Origin: Bryopsis sp. KO-2023
Lineage: Eukaryota > Chlorophyta > Ulvophyceae > Bryopsidales > Bryopsidaceae
Assembly (NCBI GenBank): GCA_030272585.1
Contig: BSYQ01000010.1
Location: 3,658,001 to 3,722,000 of the forward strand
Direction: 5' to 3'
Length of the DNA stretch: 64,000 bases
The notes under the pieces were generated by a model. That model ran no database searches. It was not told the origin of the DNA and saw only the letters and a list, made by a program, of their open reading frames with translations. The position numbers and the translations under genes are program-made. Numbering within the stretch: position 1 is the stretch's first letter; every line of letters starts with the position of its first letter. Shown piece after piece: positions 1-12,387 of this stretch.

Positions 1-1992
1 ACACGACGTTATTGATATGCCCATTCATATCCACATTGCTCCCCCGCGCGAATCTGTCTGGACCAGGGGTGGAATCCTCACTCATGTTCGGAAGCTTCTG
101 CCTTGCCTCGCTCACAGCCACCGAATGCCTTGAAATAATCACACACAAAAAAAAAGAGGATCACATACACCGAATAACACCACCAAATTCAATACAAGGC
201 TGATTAACAACTGAAAATCTTGGAAATGTGCTCTTAAAAAGTTATTGCAGATGTGTAGTTGCAAGAAATAGGAGGGGGAGGGGGGATATGAAAATATAGT
301 TTTTTATTTATTTATTTTATTTATTTTTTGGGAAGGAATTTTCATTGCCAGGTGGCTCCAGAGATTTTGAGGGGCTTACGAACAAAGAAGAAAATCAGCC
401 CACCCACAGGAGTGATATTCCAACGAACTCACCGCTCCGGAGAAACAAATTGCTTGAAGTTCTCCTTCATCTCTTCTGGAATCCTGGCCATTTTCCTTTT
501 GACGATATCCACCATGACCCAGGTACTGGAAAACCCACACCACCAACCAAAACGTCGTCACGAAATGCACAATTCGAAGACTCAGTTCCAGCTTAATTGC
601 CTCGCAAATGACCAAAAATCAAAACACATGTTTTTTTTTCTTAAATCAAGCGGTATACGCATCAAGAAATCCTGGAGACCCCCTCCCCCCCCCCCGCCAA
701 AAAAAAAAACTCAATCTATTCAACAGCCTGAATTCACCTCGTTGCTCTTCCTATGGTCTCCCCGGTTTGTGCATCACGAATAGCCCAGTCTCGTTTTGCG
801 GAAGCCCTGGACTCGGTTGAAAACCAAGTCTCCACTTCGATCACATCACCCCTGTTTTGAAAAAGAAACCAAAATCCCTTCATTTCTGAACCAAAAAAAA
901 CAAAAATTTTGCAAGCTTTCGCCCATCGGATCGATCACCCAGCAAAATCGCAGGAAAACGAACTGTGGTTATGGAGATCCACCTACGGGTCTATTCTCAT
1001 TGCCCACTGGATGCAACAAGAAAATTTTCATTCCTGAGTTTTATTTATTCATTTTCATTTGCAGTCCTCAGTTTCATTTTTTTCACTGGGTTGATTGGTG
1101 GCTGTCTGACGAACTTTTTTTTTGTTTTAAATCAAACCAAGTTGCAAATTGGGCCGCCATCTAAGGGAATGTGATAGACATGGAAGGACACCCACCATGT
1201 AGGATATTTATCCACTTGAATTTGAAGCCTCGTCATCACCAGAATGAGGCCCTTTTCCACCATGCTGGGTTCTGCAGCGAATCCCTCTTCAGTTTTGCCC
1301 CACATGCAGATTGCATGATTGCTGGCATTTTCCTGTACATTTTCATCAACAAAAACCAGTCAAGAAAACACAGCCAAAGTCTAGAAGGCAACTACAGTTG
1401 AAAAAGTGCTGCCTACGACGACGTCTGCAATTTCTTCCATTTTTTCGCCGTACCACTTTGGTTCAGTGCGTCTGGACGAGCCTGTATTTCTGGATGGACA
1501 GGTTCGCACGTGTTTTTAGTTTATGTCGCTTGCCAGAAACGTTCGACTTTCGACCGGGAAAGTCGTCGCCATCAAAAACTTCACGTTTTGTCGCCCCGGT
1601 TTGTGCGAAAAACGAAAGCGGATTCGTACCTGCAGCAAATTCGCGATCGTCGGCAGAGTAGTCTGACGGTCTGGTCCGACTTCGTAACCTCGGATTCGAA
1701 ATTGCTCGACGAACGCGTGGCCGTCCTTGCGGAAACTCCCCCCCTCCAGGTGCGGGATCGATCTCGCGCAAGCGATACCGCCAGACGTCTCCGCCACGGC
1801 TTGCGTCTTCGAAACCCGGGGCCCAGATCTATCGACGCCCCTTCCGACGCTCGAAACGCCGCTGAGACGAATTTCCCCCCTTGACAGCAAGGGACAGAGG
1901 GAGCGCGGTAGAACGCCTCCACGCGGAATACCGACTGTTGCACGGTCGACCCAAGACTGCATCCTTTTGCCTTGCGTAGCTGTCGATTGCAA
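1..1992 (-). CDS. FAT: Acyl-ACP thioesterase (plastid FAT family), 3' end outside window
   Basis: Hydrolyses acyl-ACP in the plastid stroma to release free fatty acids for export. Five exons read on the minus strand: 1992-1630, 1332-1196, 851-738, 525-433 and 110 to the window edge, with all phases agreeing. Family landmarks appear in order: GYEVGPDRQTTLPTIANLLQ at the end of exon 1, then an NHA start and DKYPTWGDVIEVETW across exons 2-3, KRDWAIRDAQTGETIGRATS, TWVMVDIVKRKMARIPEEM, and VDMNGHINNV in exon 5. The last motif carries the Asp, Asn and His of the catalytic region. About 85 residues before the hot-dog fold are Arg/Ser/Ala-rich and fit a transit peptide. The ATG at 1992 is the first in frame, but an upstream leader exon cannot be excluded. 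FatA versus FatB cannot be settled because the C-terminal half is missing. Confidence 0.9.
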
Positions 1993-2622
1993 AATGGTAG
2001 GGAAACAACGAGCAAAACGCTGTCAAAGCCTCGCGAAAGTCGCGCCGACGCTTCGAGTTTTGGGATCCAGCGGCCCTCAACTGTCGTTCAACCCACGTTA
2101 GCGTCAGTGGACCTTCGAAAAACCGGTGTCGGAGTGAAACGCAGACGGAGTTGGGCCAACCGTTCTGTGGATCACCAATTTTTTTTTGGGTTGCGTGTCG
2201 TACTCACAGGATTTTCTTTCACCCGTAATGACAGAAACTCTAGAAATCTTTCACCCGCCGGCATCCTGTAGGAGTTTTCTGTATTCCTTGAGCAAAGCAC
2301 TCCATGAAAAAGCCATGACACCACCCTTCCCTTCCCTTCGCTAAGGGAAAAAGTAGGAGAGAAAAAACAACACTTACCCATTCCTGTTGGTGCAACATTC
2401 TTCAGATCTGAAGTTCCAGCAGTGAAAGGATGTCTGCACCGCATCCCGTGATTCCTAAGTCCCATCATCCATGAACTGACCGGCAGACCAGCCCTTCAAA
2501 ATCCGCCAACCAGCGAGTTCGTTTTTGGAGGTCGGCTACCGAAGGCGTGAAGGGTTGAAGGTGATCAGCCACACAAAGAGGGAACGAGTCCTTTTGAACG
2601 CATCCTTTTGTGAACCCCCCCA
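1993..2622. promoter_or_regulatory. Divergent intergenic region between FAT and the secreted-protein gene
   Basis: The 630 bases separate two divergently read genes and presumably hold both promoters. The FAT side is GC- and CpG-rich and this continues into exon 1, in contrast to the homopolymer-rich spacers elsewhere. No TATA-like box or other named element was recognised. Confidence 0.4.
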
Positions 2623-4264
2623 ATGGCGGCTCGATTCGTGATCTCGCTGACGCTGGTTGCGGCGGTGTGTCTCCATGCAGGTGGTTGGAACGAATTTAAT
2701 AAAGTTTCAAAACTAAACTCCATCTGGAATAATAACCCCTCAAGTAAACCAAACGAAAGCCAGGCTTTCAGCTCAAACGTTCCACACTTTGGCTGCGTGT
2801 TAATGTGATCGACTCGATCTCCATGGATGAGAGGTGCACCACAGCGCTAAGAATCTTGTGTTAACGTTGTGTGTCTCACAGTCGTTGCTTCAGGGAAGGG
2901 CCAAAACGGTGTGTGTGTTTTTGCTGCTTCATTTGTATTTTCTTCCCTTCTGCCCTCATCGGTCCAGAATCACCATGACAGTTGCTGAGTCTGTGTGCAT
3001 ATTTTGTTTCTGGGAATTTTCCCAGTTGTATGGCAAGCAACTCCTGCTTTCAAGGTAGTGCAAGCCAGCCCTGCAACTGCATTCACGGTGCCATCCGGAA
3101 CGCACCCCAAAGTTGAAACAGTTAGAAAGGTTGTGCAAGGGTCGGATTCAGGTGGGTTGTCCAGGCCCCCCTCAAGTGGTACTATTTTTCCTGCTGAAAA
3201 AGAATTAATTTTCATTTTCTGTTTTTTTTTATTTTTCCTTGTCCTTGGTCAGCAAAAAAACAACCATTGGTTTGAAGCGTGTGCTGCTGTGTGGATAGGA
3301 TGTAGCATCACAGCATGCAGTCAAGTCACTGATGGATGTGGATGGTGCGAGAAAGACGGTGGTTTTGCCGTCGGATATACCAAGGATGTCCAAGATTTGA
3401 GCGACAAAACTAGGACCACTCTCACCCTGGCAAAAGAATGCAAAGGCAAGCAAAACAAACAAAAAAACTCCATCCTTGCCAACACCATTGCATCTTCTTA
3501 ATTTGATTTCGGGGGGTATACTAATCCCGAACTCTGGCTTTTCCCGCGTAAATTGAGAATTTGTTTCTTCCCTTTATTTTGAATCGAACAGGGCAAAAGG
3601 AAGATTCTCTTGAACCACGTAGTTGAAGAATTAGCTGATTGTGAAGGCCCGTTCACTCTGTCTTTGACAATCCACTTCTCTTCTGTTTCGGCCACAGGTG
3701 TTTTTGTGTTTGATGTTACAAAGTGTTCTTCTTCCCCGTCGGCTGGGCCTTCAACCAGTCCATCATCGACCCCCCCAAAAGCGACAGGCCCTTCAGTCAC
3801 AGCCTCGACACCTGCTCCAGCCCCTGCTCCTCCAACCCCAGCGCCAGCACCAGCGCCAGTGCCAGCACCAGCAGCGGTGAAAGTAGTGCCACCATCTGCT
3901 GGAAAGCATGCCCCTGTGGTATACATGACCACTGGGAAGGGCAAGTAAGCTGTTGGCAGCAGCTTCACACAGGTAAGGAGAAAAAAAACACACAAAGAAT
4001 GAGAGTTCTGAAATGACCAACAGAGGTTTGGATTTCCCTTGAGTAAAATGAAGCTCCAAAATGGATGGGTGTGTTGTGTTGTGTTGCGTTGCTAGAAAAA
4101 AAATGTTTGGAGGCTGCTGAACACAGCCACTGGATGCTTGTCTTAAATAGTGATAGTCTGTTTTTTAACATTCCATGTGCTTTTTAGGTGTCAATCCGTG
4201 GGATGAGGATATTGAGTTTGCGCCACGTGATTTACTGTCGGTATTTTTTTGTGTGTGGGTTTAG
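2623..4264 (+). CDS. Secreted cysteine-rich (PSI-like) protein with Pro/Ala-rich region
   Basis: Not a gene I can name. The ATG at 2623 opens a clear signal peptide (MAARFVISLTLVAAVCLHA). A consistent model is exons 2623-2680, 3026-3054 (or to 3129), 3253-3445, 3623-3940 and 4188-4264. The third exon encodes a cysteine cluster, CSITACSQVTDGCGWCEKDG, that resembles the core of PSI (plexin-semaphorin-integrin) domains. The fourth exon ends in a long Ala/Pro/Ser/Thr-rich stretch, probably a glycosylated stalk. The last exon is short and acidic, then hydrophobic. Two introns appear to start with GC rather than GT: AAAG|GCAAGC at 3445/3446 and AAGG|GCAAGT at 3940/3941. In both cases reading frame is restored only by using these donors. 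Exon 2 length, the exon 4 acceptor and the terminal exon are the least certain parts. Confidence 0.55.
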
Positions 4265-4917
4265 GGTTTGACTTCAAACACCATGATATGGATTGCTACT
4301 ACTCGTTATTGGTTGTGTGACCTATTGGTCGATTGTTTCATAAAGGCCTTTGGGAGCGTGGTATTTACTATTAAGTGGCTGTGTATACGTGACAAAAGCC
4401 ACTTGCCAAGGATTATAATAAGTCAGGGGTTATTGAGAGTTTTGATGGTGAGCAGTTTTTGGTATTTTTTGGTTTTGGAGAGGATTGTGGCTGACTATGT
4501 GTGTCATTGGGTTCGTGTTTGATTCCGTCGTGAATCGTTCATGTAATAAAGGAGAAAAGAAAATTCTCTGGAAATTAAAAGAGAATGGGTGTGCACGAAT
4601 GTCAAAAGGACAACACATGGCTAGAAATTCAACAGAAGATGAAGCTTGTGCTTCGAACAAAAAAATAGATATAAAAATAATCCTATTGACATGATGACCA
4701 CAGCAAAAAGCAAGAAAAGGAAAGTTCCATCCAAAAGGGTGAGGATAAGAATGGTAAATAGGTGTGCCTACCAACCCATAAGATAAAAATCATGCTGGTG
4801 TAAAAAAGAATAAGGAGAATCGATCTTTCTACCTCTCTATCTTTCTAATGAAAGATCTGAGTCTGGAAATAATGTTCAGTCTAGAGGTGCTCAGGTGGAC
4901 AGGACAAGTTCTCTCCA

Positions 4918-4979
4918 CTTTACTACAATGCAGAAAGAACTTTTTTTAAGTGGAGAGTTCTTTCTGTATTGTAGTAAAG
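4918..4979. repeat. Near-perfect inverted repeat (24-base arms)
   Basis: The left arm 4918-4941 and right arm 4956-4979 are reverse complements at 23 of 24 positions, separated by 14 bases. The loop contains AAGTGGAG, which is itself complementary to the CTCCACTT overlapping the left arm, so a second, shifted fold is possible. Transcribed RNA would form a strong stem-loop. Confidence 0.85.
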
Positions 4980-5163
4980 GGAAGGGAAAACAAAACCAGA
5001 AACAAAGGAAAAGGACTGGGTGATGTATTGTATCGTATCTCGGCTGAAAAAAAAAATATCAAAATTGTAGTAAATCAGATGAGACGAATTGCAAGGGTAA
5101 AAATGCAGCGGGTGGTACATACAGTTTTATTCTGCCTATTGTTTTTTTGAGCGAAAGAGTCCT

Positions 5164-5197
5164 AGTTGTAAAACTGTATCAAGTTGTAAAACTGTAT
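5164..5197. repeat. Direct repeat of 16 bases, two copies
   Basis: AGTTGTAAAACTGTAT occurs at 5164-5179 and again at 5182-5197 with a CA between the copies. It lies in the gene-free spacer and has no recognised role. Confidence 0.8.
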
Positions 5198-8100
5198 TCA
5201 GGATTAAAAAAAAAAGGCGCACATAATTCCTCTTTTAAAAGAAAACCATTACATCCTATATTACCTTCCTAGCATAAAACAAGAAAACGGTTTGCTCCAT
5301 TGCTCTTTCTCTTTTTGAAAATATCCTCACGTCAAAATAACCCAAGCACTTGGTTGACATTCCGCATGTTACTCGACCCCAATTTCAAAAAGGAAAAAAA
5401 AAATCAATACAGCAATCGAAAAAAAAAAAAAGAAGAAAAGAATGCGCTTCCATACAGAACCACACTCTCTCTTTCTTTTTTCCTTTGCTTTTTTTTCGTT
5501 GGTGCTTGAGCATGTTTTTTTTTCACCAAAAACCACCCATCCTTTTCCCTCTGATAAAATATTATCAGGATGGGCACCTGCAAAACAAAAGTCCATTTCA
5601 CCCTCCCCCCAAATATTTTTTTTGTTTAAACCCTGAAAGCAGCATATGTTATATACGTTAGTTTAGTTCTTTTTGTTATATTTTCCCAGCTCTTTTTTCC
5701 AGTCTCTTTTTTTTTACCCACCCAGAAAGAAAAAAGTACGTCAGCCCATCATCTAAAAATCCTTTTTTCTACTGTATTTTTTTCCCCCCTTAATACGCCG
5801 TTAAGTTTTTACCCCACAATACTTGAGGCTCCATAAATATATGCATCCAAAATCCAAAATCCAACACCCGTTGGCTCTCTCTCCAATAGACCATCCAAAT
5901 TTAGGGAGGCAAAAAAACAAACAAAAAAAACCGAAAAAAAACAAAATAGACAAAACCCCCTCTCATATCTTGGCAGTGCAACGGAAAAAAAAAAATCCTC
6001 CTCCACTCGCCCATTTTTCTTTCAGCCAATTTAAATAAACAAATTAAGACTCAGCCTCTGTTTCCTCAGCAAAGTTTGGGAAAAAAACAAAAAAAACTCC
6101 TTTGCCGTGAAAATATGCCAGCAAAAAAAAGGGATCGAACGCCCTCGATGTAAATATTGATTGAAAAAGAAAGAAAGAAAGAAAAAGGCAGGCCTTCCAC
6201 CTCAAAAGCCATTTTTTTTAAAACCACCGGTGATAACCAACCGATCGTCCATGCTGAACTCAAATATACCCCTCCACTCGTTTTCTCCAAATTTGATTTT
6301 CTGATTTTCCACAGCCACACCATCTCGATTCGCCCAAAAAAATTCACAATTCACAACAGAAAACATGCTACCAGCTCATTCCTCCACCAATTTGCTTCTT
6401 TTTGTCCAACATAATATTGGGATAAAAAAACCGTCGGTCAAAAACACTTCACAAAAGAAAACGGCTCTGTGAATCAAAACAAGCCAATAAATAAAAACCT
6501 GATCACAAAAACTTTTCTTTTTTTTTCTTTCGTAAAATCACGATACACCGTCGGTCCAATAAACGTTTTTCCACAAAAGAAAACAAATCGAATGAGTTGA
6601 GCCAGCAAATCTGATCCATCACCCACCTCCATTAATTTCCATTTTTTCAACCTTTTTTCTCTTCTTTTGCAAAATCATTGCGTACCATTCCAAACATTCC
6701 ACAAGATCAAGCAAAGTCGACGATCGACACCACCATGCACCATTTGTTTTTTCTTTAGCAGTCTCAAGATATTGAATCCTGGTTCATTTTTTCCTTTCAA
6801 GATTTGATTTCCAGCCTGTCTTTTTCACTCCTTGATCTTTCCATCGAAGTCCATTACGAATCCAACACCGAAACAAAATTTCGAATTCCGACGAAAAAGA
6901 TAACCGAATATCGACCCCCTGGGCACCAGCGCCAAGTCAGTTTAAGCCAAATCCAAAGTCCTCCACCACCCTTTCCCGCAAAAAGAAAAAAAAAATTCCC
7001 CCTTCTTTTTTTCTTCTTTGTTTGACGGGCGTACTGCCACCACAACCCCCCTTTTTGTTCTTCAAGGCCCCCTCCCCAAATCATGCCCCCTCTCTTTAAA
7101 CCCCCCCCCCCTCGTTTTCCTTTTATTTTCAAGATTCTGTTTTCACCTTTGTTCAATCGTTGCTACTTTTCACTGACCTCCTCCCATTCTTTTTTTTTTT
7201 CTGTTTGGAATATCTTCTCAGTGTGGGGAAGGAAATAGAAACCAGCGATCCATCATGACTGATATTTTCAGCGAAATCCCCTCCCATCCAACCATATTCC
7301 CTCCCTCCCCCCCCCCTTTTTTTAAACAAAGCAAAACAAACCTACAGTCACAACCCAACACAATGTAACGTAAAATTTAGAGAGTCCCCCCCCTCCCCAC
7401 TTTCTTTTTTTTTCTTTCAAGCTTTTTCGTATTTGTAGGTTTATATAGATATATATCTTCTTTTTTTTTTCCTTCCCTTTCAATGCTCCTCTTTTTTTCT
7501 TTTTTTCTTTTTTTTCTTTTTTCCCCGGCCCCAGAAAAAAACTCTCCGACAAAAAAGCTCTTCACAAAAAAAGAAAAAAAAGAAACAAAACAAAACAAAA
7601 CAAAACAAAATGGCAAACATGCAAAAAAGACGGTGGTGATTTCGAATAAAAAAAAATTCCTTCTTCCCTTTTTGTTTTTTTCCCCTCCAAAATACTGACA
7701 TCTCGAAGAAAAAAAATTTTGAAAAACACCTCTCTCTCTTTCGTTGAAGAAACCAGGAAAAAAAAAAGCCCTCCCCCAAAAAAAAAGATCGAAAGGAAAG
7801 CCACACACAGACTCGCAGCCACCCATCCTTTTTCTTTTTCTTTGCTTTTGTTTTTTTTTCCTTTTTAATTCAAAAAGAAAACTGTTCCATTTTTCCTGCA
7901 TTCAGCAAAGATGGCGAACCCTAGTCCCAGGTTCAAATCTTAAAACATGCGCTGCTGTAAATGAACTTTGCATTCAAGGATTTCCAGGAAAATTCCCTCC
8001 ATCCATCCCAGGCGATCAGTAAATCACCCCAGAATCAGTTTTCTTTTTTCATATTCCCCCCCCCCCCCTTTTTTTCCCCTTAGCTTTCCTCGTTTTGTTC

Positions 8101-8777
8101 CATCCCAAAAAAAAGAGGAATTGGAAAAAAAAAACCTACCTCATTCCTCACCCCACAATAAAAAGAATAAAAGTCCCAGCAATCGATGGAAAGCATTCCA
8201 GCAGCTTTTTTTGCCGAAGAGGAAAAATATAGATAGCATTCATTGCCCTCCTTTTTGACATCTTGCATCCCTTTTTCATAGAGCATATGATATGAATATA
8301 TATCATTTGTTTTTGATTTTTTTTTCGCATCCCATATATTTTTGTTATATTCGATTTTTTTTTTTGCAGTCATTTCCCCCATCAAAATCCACTTTGATGC
8401 ATCCCGTCAGCGAACGTCAGTTTTTTCTTCTATCTTCTCGCCCATAGCGCCAGGACTTTCTGTTCCTCCCATTTCAATTTTCCTTTTCCTTTCGCCCAAG
8501 TTTTTTTATACTTTTTTTTTTCCAAAACCCCCCTTCCCCCCCCCACCACCCGAGTCAAAAGCCACCGCAGCGGAGCAGAAAAAAAAAGGAAAAAGGGAAG
8601 CCTCTTTCATTGTTTTGAAAACTAAAAAAGAAAAAAAAGAAAAGAAAAAAAAAAGACCGTTCCAATTCATTAATTAAAAAAAGGGGGGAAGCTTCCCTTC
8701 GAGACGTCCCTTGTCCCATCCCCCATCCCGATCTTCCCCCCGCACTAAATGAAATATAATTAAATCAAGTCATGCAA

Positions 8778-11745
8778 CTAAACAGTGACGGGGGCTAATC
8801 TGCCAACCACGTCAATTCCAATAATCGCAGCAGCGATCAATGCCACCGCCCCTGCAACCCACTCCTTCCCGGCCCCAGATTTTCTGAGGGGGCCAGCCCT
8901 GAGCATCAACGCAGGGATGATTGCGAAAAGCACCAGTCGCAACATCCCCGAGAGCTCCAAAGCTGCAACGAACAGCTTTGGACACAGGCAAGCGATCGCC
9001 AAGGGAGGGAACATCGTCACAGCCACTGCCAAGCCTGTGGCTGGCCCCTTACCACCCTCCTCCTTCACGCCCTCGTTCTGTCCCCCAGCCAGGTCTGTCA
9101 TAGGAACAAATTCACAGCGAATAAATCAGTATCTACTCATTTCACAGGCATTCTCCATTCTCGATTCCCTGATGAATGTTCTGAAAAGGGTCCACAGTAA
9201 ATTGTGCAGTTCTTGGGAGGAAAAGCAGAGTTTCAAACAGAAAAAAGCAAACAGAAGGAAAAGCAAATGCTCCCCACCTTTGACGAAGTCGATGCAGCCC
9301 ATCCCGACACCCAAGAATGAGGTGATGATGGCAAACAGCGAAAAGACACTGATTGCTGCTGGCACCGCACCGGTGCTGCCCATCATCTTCACAACCTCCC
9401 CGACGCTGGCCAGACTCGAGCCCGCGGGAAGGCTGCCCAGAATCAGCACCTCCCACATGAGGTACATGCTCAAAGGGATCAAAGTACCTGCAAAACAATA
9501 AAAAAAAATCATCCCCACGCAGGAAATAGTAAAGGAAATATTAATTTTTACTATTCTAATAGAAAGTAGCAACCATCCCCATGCAGAAAATAGTAAAAAG
9601 AAAGAAAATATTAATTATAACTATTTTAATAGAAAACAGAAATAGACAGTAAATTGAACACACTCATCAAGAGAATTCAAAACTGTTTCAAAGCCACCGA
9701 AAACTACGGGTTGTACCATGGAGCAGTTTCAAAATCAGCAAGAGAACCCACCGATGAACAGTGCCTTCCGCACCGCAGCCGCCGATTTGAGATAACCGAA
9801 CAGCGAGGGAATCATGTTGTGGAAGGTGAACGCCACGATCATGATCGGCATTGTCTGGACTGCCCCGGGCCAGTTGCAAAACATCAGCGAGGCTGAGCTC
9901 AGACTGGTGCCCCCGATTCCCATCAACAGCGCAAAGGCAGCCAGAGCCACCAACACGCAGGTGCTGTTGACGGTGTCGACAGCCTTCGACCCCATCGCAA
10001 TTACTCCACCAAACACTGCGGTGAAAACCACCGAAAGTGTGGCCGTAGGGAGAGCGTGGCCTGCACATGATGACACAAACATTGGTGAACATCAAAACTC
10101 GGATTGAGCAATTCTCAGGGTTCTCTGGTAGTGGAGTTTTCGCAGGATTCATCTAGGAGATGACCCTATGAGAAAAGAGGGCTCAACCTGTGCAACCTAT
10201 GGTGGCCAGCAGCGTTAAAAAACATAGGATTCAAAAATGCACACCCCAGAAGACAGCCAACTCTGCTGATCAGTGTTTCGGTTATTTCTTCTGATTCTCA
10301 ATTGGGTAAATTGAAGAGTTGATGGATTCATCCATGAATCAAATTCTTCCACTCACCTAATGCCATCGCAAGTGGAGGGCCGATAAATGTGGCACTCTCC
10401 GCAATGTAGGCGGTCAGAGTTGCACAATACACAAAAATATAGAGTGCGGCACTGACAGCTTTCCACCGCTTCCCTAGAGTCATGTCAGCCATGGTGGTGA
10501 AATTCGCTCCGGCACCACAATGCTCGCTGACCTCCACAATGAGGAATGCCGTGAGCAGCATGTAGGCCCAGCCACCGATCAGCCCGGCCGCTGATGGCAA
10601 GAGCCCCACGGATGCTGTCTTGACCGGCAAGGCTACGATGCCAGCTCCTACAGTTCCTCCAGCAACCAGAAGGGCTGCCCCAAAAACTTTCTTTTTGTCC
10701 ACTTCCTGCTGTTGAGGGATTTGCTGAAACCACAGGGAAGAATTCAGCCATTATGCATTCGACACATTGTTGATAAGCTGATTGATAAGTCTATTTGACA
10801 TATTCCATCCGTCCATAAAAAAAAAATATGAAATATGAAATATGATTTGTCGAAGAGCTGGGAAGGGAACTGGACGGAGGCAGAAAAATCACCACATGAA
10901 TAGAGAGGGGTGGGAAAACCAACCAAAATCGATTCTTGGAAATTCACAGATTTTTATGCCCAGATTGACTGGTTACCTCTCTTGCAATTCTCAAAGCTGG
11001 CAATAGGTTGGCAGCTCCAAACAGCGACACGATGGACGATGTGTAGGCCAATATGGACACCAGCGTCTGTGACTTGTGGGTTGTGGGGAAAGTGGTTGGA
11101 GCTCCAGGAAGAAACTTGGCATTGAGCAGCAAGGATGTAGCTATCAATGGGCCAAGCAAAATGGGGGCAAGTCTAGGCCCCTGCAAGAAAAAACAGGTAC
11201 ACAAACAGGTTCAGCTCGCATGCCCGACTCGAACCTCCAACTTTATGAATGACTAAAAATGAGTGAAGTCGGCGGAGTGAGGAAAAGACGTCTATCAGAC
11301 GCCATCGACGTCACCGAGGCATTTAGCGCTATCGGAACGGAACGGAGCATTACAAAGTACCCTCCCCGCGAACGAATCAGGTTCTAAAACGGCGGGGGAA
11401 AAACCGTTGCGTCAACAGTCATGCTGGAGAACGGGGGGTCGCTCTGTAGCCATCAAAAACGCGTACCTCCTTCTTTGACAAGACAGATACCTCCGTCGTC
11501 GTTGCGGCATATTCGAAGTCGCCATGCATTTCAGATAGGTCGTGATTAGGGGTCACGATGGTCTCCTCTTGCGGTCCCCTGAAACGACCCTCGCGTTTCA
11601 CGAACAACCCTACGCGTGGCAAGCGCGAGAATTGTGAATGGGCCTCCGCCACGAACTTGTTTCGTGTATATCTCCTCCCCGGATTCGAGCTAGAGCCGAA
11701 TATTCCTCTTCCGACCGGGGTTGTTCTTTGCATAGTATTCATCAT
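8778..11745 (-). CDS. Tryptophan/tyrosine permease family transporter, probably plastid-targeted
   Basis: Member of the aromatic amino acid permease family (bacterial TyrP/Mtr type; plant members have plastid-type leaders), a proton-coupled carrier of about 11 membrane helices. Six exons give 561 residues with consistent phases: 11745-11467, 11180-10977, 10723-10357, 10060-9752, 9487-9278 and 9094-8778 (TAG). The core starts with KVFGAALLVAGGTVGAGIVA, the conserved first helix with its unwound GG-T-GAGI segment. Later come IPLSMYLMWEVLILG, ITSFLGVGMGCIDF and a C-terminal helix pair with PPLAIACLCPKLF, all typical of the family. The first about 160 residues are Arg/Ser/Thr-rich with few acids at the extreme N-terminus and fit a plastid transit peptide plus linker. 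Substrate (Trp or Tyr) cannot be read from sequence. Confidence 0.9.
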
Positions 11746-12387
11746 CTTTCGTTGCTATTAAAATCTTTAGGCTCCAGCGATATTCTCTTCTGGCACAGGA
11801 TTCTTCTCTTCTGTCTCCTTGACGGCAAGCAGATTCTTCTTTAGTTCTCTCCTGGCTCTATTTCAAGTACTCTAAGAGCTATTTTCCAAGCTCGTCGCAT
11901 TGGCAACCGAAGCGTATGGGTGGGTCTGGTTTGGAGGAGCCTATTTGCGCTTTTGAGCGTCCCCAACGGTTGGAAAACGACAGTGAGGCTCGATGACAGA
12001 CAACGCGCGCGAGAATGACTGTGCGCTACAGTGCTCTTCTCCATGCAAATCGTGTCGAACACGAAGAGGTGGAGGCGAGCAGCAGAAATGGAAAATCGAC
12101 GTTTTCCACGCTTCTCGCTCACATGCCGAGCTAGCCTCGGTCAAGCAGCAGAGTCAATGGTCAAAAGGGGAGGCAAGTAGGCGGAGTGGGGTGACCTGTG
12201 GAGCATCGTGGCAACAATGGCCAAGCCGATCGTACTTCGACTCGACAGGCCAGATGTACATGTTCGTCTTGGACATGTACAAAATCCCGAACGTACATAG
12301 AGTGTACATAGGCCCCTGGAACGATCGGCTTTAAGACAAACTTTGCCTTCTGATAACTCCGCGCCGACCCAGAGACGACCGTAAAGA
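11746..12387. promoter_or_regulatory. Divergent intergenic region, permease / C2-protein genes
   Basis: 642 bases between two divergent starts, without a convincing coding frame. It should hold both promoters. A run of similar short words (GGACATGTAC, GAACGTACATAG, GAGTGTACATAG) near 12270-12310, just before the plus-strand gene, is the only patterned sequence noticed. Confidence 0.35.

Larger units (their letters stand above)
4265..8777. other. Gene-free, homopolymer-rich spacer (4.5 kb)
   Basis: No open frame here has protein-like composition. The apparent frames are Lys/Phe runs made by A and T tracts. The stretch is packed with runs of A, T, C and G of 8-12 bases, a GAAA repeat near 6165-6185 and CAAAA repeats near 7585-7610. 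It separates the 3' ends of the convergent secreted-protein and permease genes. Besides the hairpin and the short direct repeat listed separately, I see nothing further. Confidence 0.6.

Noticed and set aside
5369..5661. Several overlapping open frames on both strands rich in Phe, Lys and Pro
   Set aside because: They are translations of A, T and C homopolymers with no splice signals or family resemblance. The same pattern repeats at 6066-7156 and 7322-8677.
11205..11245. Minus-strand GGTTCGAGTC word as part of a tRNA gene
   Set aside because: No D arm, anticodon arm or acceptor stem could be folded around it.
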